From an uncultured Bacteroides sp. (GTDB lineage Bacteria > Bacteroidota > Bacteroidia > Bacteroidales > Bacteroidaceae): a DNA stretch of 6,160 nt. A program made the translations under genes and the position numbers. Below, piece after piece: positions 4,891 through 6,160 of this stretch. The stretch is taken from assembly GCF_949298305.1 (NCBI RefSeq), contig NZ_CASFWU010000127.1:1-6160 (forward strand), read 5' to 3'. The first letter of the stretch is position 1, and every line of letters starts with the position of its first letter. The notes beneath the pieces are model-generated. The model saw nothing but the letters and a program-made list of their open reading frames with translations. It had not been told where the DNA came from and ran no database searches.

Positions 4891-5976
4891 ATGAGAACAG
4901 AAATAGCAACCCTCGGTGAATTTGGCCTCATAGACCATCTCACCGAGGGCATAGAACCCCGAAATGAATCCACCCGTTACGGCATCGGCGACGATGCAGC
5001 CGTACTCTCCTACCCCTCGGACAAAGAAGTGCTGGTCACCACCGACCTCCTGCTCGAAGGCGTACACTTCGACCTGACCTATGTACCGTTAAAGCACTTG
5101 GGTTACAAAGCCGCCGTAGTCAACTTCTCCGACATTTACGCCATGAACGGCGTCCCCAAACAGATTACCGTCTCACTGGGAGTGTCCAAACGCTTTAGTA
5201 TAGAAGACATGGAAGAACTCTACGCTGGCATCCGCCTGGCCTGCGAAGCCTATCACGTAGACATTGTGGGAGGAGACACCTGCTCATCCTACACGGGCCT
5301 TACCATCAGCATCACCTGCATCGGCGAAGGCGAAAAAGGAAGGACTGTCTATCGGAACGGTGCCAAAGAAACCGACCTGATATGTGTCAGTGGTGACCTG
5401 GGCGCAGCTTACATGGGCCTACAGCTGCTGGAACGCGAGAAAGCCGTACTGAAAGGGAGCGATAAAGACGTTCAGCCCGACTTTGCCGGCAAAGAATACC
5501 TCTTAGAGCGGCAGCTCAAGCCCGAAGCCCGCAAGGACATTGTAGAAAGATTGCGTGAAGCCGGCATTCAACCCACAGCCATGATGGACATATCCGATGG
5601 TCTCTCGTCCGAACTGATACACATCTGCTCACAAAGCAAAGTAGGATGCCGTGTCTACGAAGAACATATTCCCATCGACTATCAGACAGCCGTGATGGCC
5701 GAAGAGTTTAACATGAACCTGACCACCTGTGCCCTCAACGGCGGTGAAGACTACGAGCTGCTATTCACCGTACCCATAGCCGACCACGAAAAAATTTCCA
5801 ATATGGAAGGCGTCAAACTGATAGGACACATTACACGCCCCGAACTGGGATGTGCCCTCATCACCCGGGACGGACAGGAATTTGAACTGAAAGCCCAAGG
5901 CTGGAACCCATTGAAAGATGGCGGCAACGCCACTGTTTCCCCTGAAGAGGATGATCTAGAAAAAAGAAATAACTAA
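4891..5976 (+). CDS. thiL: Thiamine-monophosphate kinase
   Basis: ThiL uses ATP to phosphorylate thiamine monophosphate to thiamine diphosphate, the active cofactor, in the cytoplasm. The 361 residues are a little longer than the usual 320-350, partly because of a charged linker (about 181-205) and a polar tail after GWNPL (337-341). Motifs of the PurM-like ATP-binding fold appear in order: GIGDDAAVL (31-39), TTDLLLEGVHF (50-60), KAAVVNFSDIYAMNGVP (73-89), VGGDTCSS (126-133), SGDLGAAYMGLQLL (167-180), MDISDGLSSEL (232-242) and NGGEDYELLF (283-292). The acidic residues that bind Mg-ATP (Asp34, Asp35, the Asp of SDIYA and GGDT) are present. The purine-rich AAGGAAGAG just before ATG 4891 supports this start. 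No thi genes and no TPP riboswitch lie nearby, so it is not part of a thiamine synthesis operon. It ends the run before the terminator at 5991. Confidence 0.96.
   Translation: MRTEIATLGEFGLIDHLTEGIEPRNESTRYGIGDDAAVLSYPSDKEVLVTTDLLLEGVHFDLTYVPLKHLGYKAAVVNFSDIYAMNGVPKQITVSLGVSKRFSIEDMEELYAGIRLACEAYHVDIVGGDTCSSYTGLTISITCIGEGEKGRTVYRNGAKETDLICVSGDLGAAYMGLQLLEREKAVLKGSDKDVQPDFAGKEYLLERQLKPEARKDIVERLREAGIQPTAMMDISDGLSSELIHICSQSKVGCRVYEEHIPIDYQTAVMAEEFNMNLTTCALNGGEDYELLFTVPIADHEKISNMEGVKLIGHITRPELGCALITRDGQEFELKAQGWNPLKDGGNATVSPEEDDLEKRNN
4910..4949 (+). repeat. Perfect 10-bp inverted repeat at the 5' end of thiL
   Basis: CCCTCGGTGA (4910-4919) and TCACCGAGGG (4940-4949) are exact reverse complements around a 20-nt loop. 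It lies within codons 7-20 of thiL. The GC-rich stem begins 19 nt after the start codon, close enough to affect the initiating ribosome. A regulatory role is inferred only. Confidence 0.6.
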
Positions 5977-5990
5977 CATTTTTCAACCAT

Positions 5991-6037
5991 AAAAAGCACT
6001 GATAATAAGCCGCATAGGTTTTCATCAGTGCTTTTTT
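5991..6037 (+). terminator. Rho-independent terminator after thiL (probably bidirectional)
   Basis: A 13-bp perfect stem, AAAAAGCACTGAT (5991-6003) with ATCAGTGCTTTTT (6024-6036), has a 20-nt loop and a T-run through 6037. It starts 14 nt after the thiL stop. The A-run on the left arm makes it work in either direction in principle. It closes the sppA-thiL unit and insulates the tRNA gene. Confidence 0.9.
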
Positions 6038-6050
6038 ACACCCTTCCCCC

Positions 6051-6081
6051 TTGCATATTCAAAAACTTTCACTACCTTTGC
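6051..6081 (+). promoter_or_regulatory. Bacteroidota promoter for the tRNA gene
   Basis: The -7 box TACCTTTGC (6073-6081) matches TAnnTTTG with the favoured C after it. A TTG (6051-6053) sits 19 nt upstream in place of the -33 TTTG. The start of transcription would be near 6088, about 16 nt before the mature tRNA 5' end. Confidence 0.75.
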
Positions 6082-6103
6082 AACCGCAAACCTCAAGAGA
6101 GAT

Positions 6104-6160
6104 GGTGTCATAGCTCAGTTGGTAGAGCAAAGGACTGAAAATCCTTGTGTCCCCGGTTCG
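6104..6160 (+). tRNA. tRNA-Phe (anticodon GAA), 3' end cut by the window
   Basis: The acceptor strand GGTGTCA (6104-6110) is followed by TA and a D-arm GCTC...GAGC (6113-6128). The anticodon stem AAGGA/TCCTT encloses the loop CTGAAAA, giving anticodon GAA, which reads Phe codons. The T-arm begins CCCGG TTCG and the window ends there, about 57 nt into the gene. The 3' acceptor strand, expected to read TGACACC, is not visible, so pairing at the ends cannot be checked. Confidence 0.93.

Noticed and set aside
1..6160. CRISPR array, toxin-antitoxin or defence system
   Set aside because: No regularly spaced direct repeats and no related protein motifs were found. All long frames are assigned to housekeeping genes or IS debris.

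Overview
The window looks like a stretch of chromosome from a Bacteroides-type organism (order Bacteroidales). Four lines of evidence agree. The tRNA carries a -7 promoter box of the Bacteroidota form TAnnTTTG, and sppA has a similar -7 box. The leader before sppA is A-rich with no Shine-Dalgarno. A lipid A gene (lpxK) marks a Gram-negative. The protein sequences read like Bacteroides orthologues. The species cannot be named from sequence alone.

Layout. Bases 1-761 are mobile-element debris. They hold two right-hand ends of IS982-like insertion sequences in the same orientation (1-93, and 670-761 as the end of a longer remnant). Between them lies a palindrome-rich, gene-free block with a 64-nt near-perfect hairpin at 226-289. 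The second IS copy is cut off on its left and frameshifted by one base in a T-run. Bases 762-1002 are intergenic. They hold a terminator-like hairpin pointing leftward with no obvious gene feeding it, and a -7 promoter box for the next gene.

From 1003 to 5976 four intact housekeeping genes lie head to tail on the + strand: sppA (membrane-anchored signal peptide peptidase), lpxK (lipid A 4'-kinase), a trimeric-type purine nucleoside phosphorylase (punA) that starts 44 nt inside lpxK, and thiL (thiamine-monophosphate kinase). A 47-codon open frame fills the punA-thiL gap and may or may not be real. A strong hairpin with T-run closes the unit at about 5991-6037. A promoter at 6051-6081 then drives a tRNA-Phe(GAA) that runs off the window at 6160.

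How the genes work together: they do not form one pathway. SppA clears cleaved signal peptides in the inner membrane, LpxK completes the phosphorylated lipid A precursor at the same membrane, PunA salvages purines, and ThiL makes thiamine diphosphate. The shared strand, tight spacing and single strong terminator suggest co-transcription. I see no undescribed defence or mobile system. The items most worth a second look are the Asp in place of the usual Asn in the base-binding site of PunA, the long lpxK/punA overlap, the palindromic block beside the IS ends, the orphan leftward terminator, and the small open frame before thiL.
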